This document shows, piece after piece, positions 5,657 to 5,801 of a stretch of 5,801 nucleotides of DNA (position 1 is the first letter of the stretch; every line of letters begins with the position of its first letter). The position numbers were made by a program, and so were the translations under genes. Under the pieces are notes generated by a model. It worked only from the letters and a program-made list of their open reading frames with translations. It was not told the origin of the DNA and made no database searches. Source of the stretch: Methylibium sp031393925 (GTDB lineage: Bacteria; Pseudomonadota; Gammaproteobacteria; Burkholderiales; Burkholderiaceae_C); assembly GCF_031393925.1 (NCBI RefSeq), contig NZ_JANMWL010000066.1, positions 1 to 5,801 on the forward strand, written 5' to 3'.

Positions 5657-5801
5657 TCAACGGCCGGCTGCGGTGGTCAGGATTTCTTTCAAAGCGGTCA
5701 ATACGCCGTCGGGCGCCTCTGCCATCAGGGCGTGCCCGAAGGGCAGCGTCACCACCGTGGGTGCGAGCGCATCGCGCAGCGCTTGCGAGGCCTTCGGCGT
5801 A
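5657..5801 (-). CDS. Alpha/beta-fold hydrolase, C-terminal end (rest outside window)
   Basis: Only the last 47 residues are inside the window, ending at TGA 5659-5657. They begin at the T-P-K-A-S stretch, which fits the loop after the last acidic residue of the catalytic triad. VVTLPFGHALMAEAPDGVL follows, where the histidine of GH-A-LM-E-P-D is very probably the catalytic triad histidine. The sequence closes with a short helix (TALKEILTTAAGR). This arrangement is typical of the C-terminus of alpha/beta hydrolases such as small esterases or lactonases. The substrate cannot be inferred from this fragment. The gene converges on yihY across a 266-bp spacer. The stop codon lies within a small GGCCG/CGGCC inverted repeat (5650-5665) that is too short and lacks the T-run to be called a terminator. 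Confidence 0.78.
   Translation of the reverse strand, partial: TPKASQALRDALAPTVVTLPFGHALMAEAPDGVLTALKEILTTAAGR

Noticed and set aside
5650..5665. GGCCG/CGGCC hairpin overlapping the hydrolase stop codon
   Set aside because: It has a 5-bp stem, no T-run on either strand, and such short GC palindromes are expected by chance here.
1..5801. Mobile element, CRISPR array, tRNA or complete defence/toxin-antitoxin system
   Set aside because: I looked for repeat-spacer arrays, transposase or integrase motifs, cloverleaf-like tRNA sequences and antitoxin genes, and saw none beyond the vapC remnant.

Overview
This is a GC-rich window (roughly two thirds G+C by eye). Its gene content and order point to a betaproteobacterium, most likely of the order Burkholderiales. 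The clearest sign is the 3' end of nuoN followed at once by a small DUF2818 membrane protein, an ADP-ribose pyrophosphatase-type NUDIX hydrolase and a DUF1178 zinc-ribbon-like protein, a run I recall from many Burkholderiales genomes. The organism cannot be named more precisely from this sequence alone.

Layout. Positions 1-2156 (+) are the end of a respiratory complex I (nuo) transcription unit: nuoN (5' end outside the window), DUF2818, NUDIX hydrolase, DUF1178. The gaps are 15 bp, a 4-bp ATGA overlap and 12 bp, so these genes are probably co-transcribed. Positions 2157-2360 separate this unit from a convergent one. This gap holds the C-terminal remnant of a PIN-domain (VapC-type) toxin on the minus strand. 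It is truncated and also frameshifted at a triplicated 5-bp repeat. Positions 4132-2361 (-) hold a two-gene unit: a DUF2069 membrane protein whose stop codon overlaps the start of a GlcD/D-2-hydroxyglutarate dehydrogenase-like FAD-linked oxidase. Only 19 bp away, a YihY/BrkB-family inner-membrane protein (4152-5390, +) is read divergently. Positions 5391-5656 hold no supported gene but contain several inverted repeats. From 5657 to the window edge, the last 47 residues of an alpha/beta hydrolase are read on the minus strand.

How the genes fit together. Complex I pumps protons while oxidising NADH, and the FAD-linked oxidase is likely a 2-hydroxyacid dehydrogenase. Much of the window is therefore central energy metabolism plus conserved but poorly characterised membrane proteins (DUF2818, DUF2069, YihY). 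I see no CRISPR array, rRNA, tRNA, intact insertion sequence, phage gene or complete defence system, and I do not find a convincing new multi-gene system. The most notable items are the decayed vapC remnant with a reconstructable 5-bp frameshift, the very compact divergent start region at 4132-4152, and the structured convergent spacer at 5391-5656.
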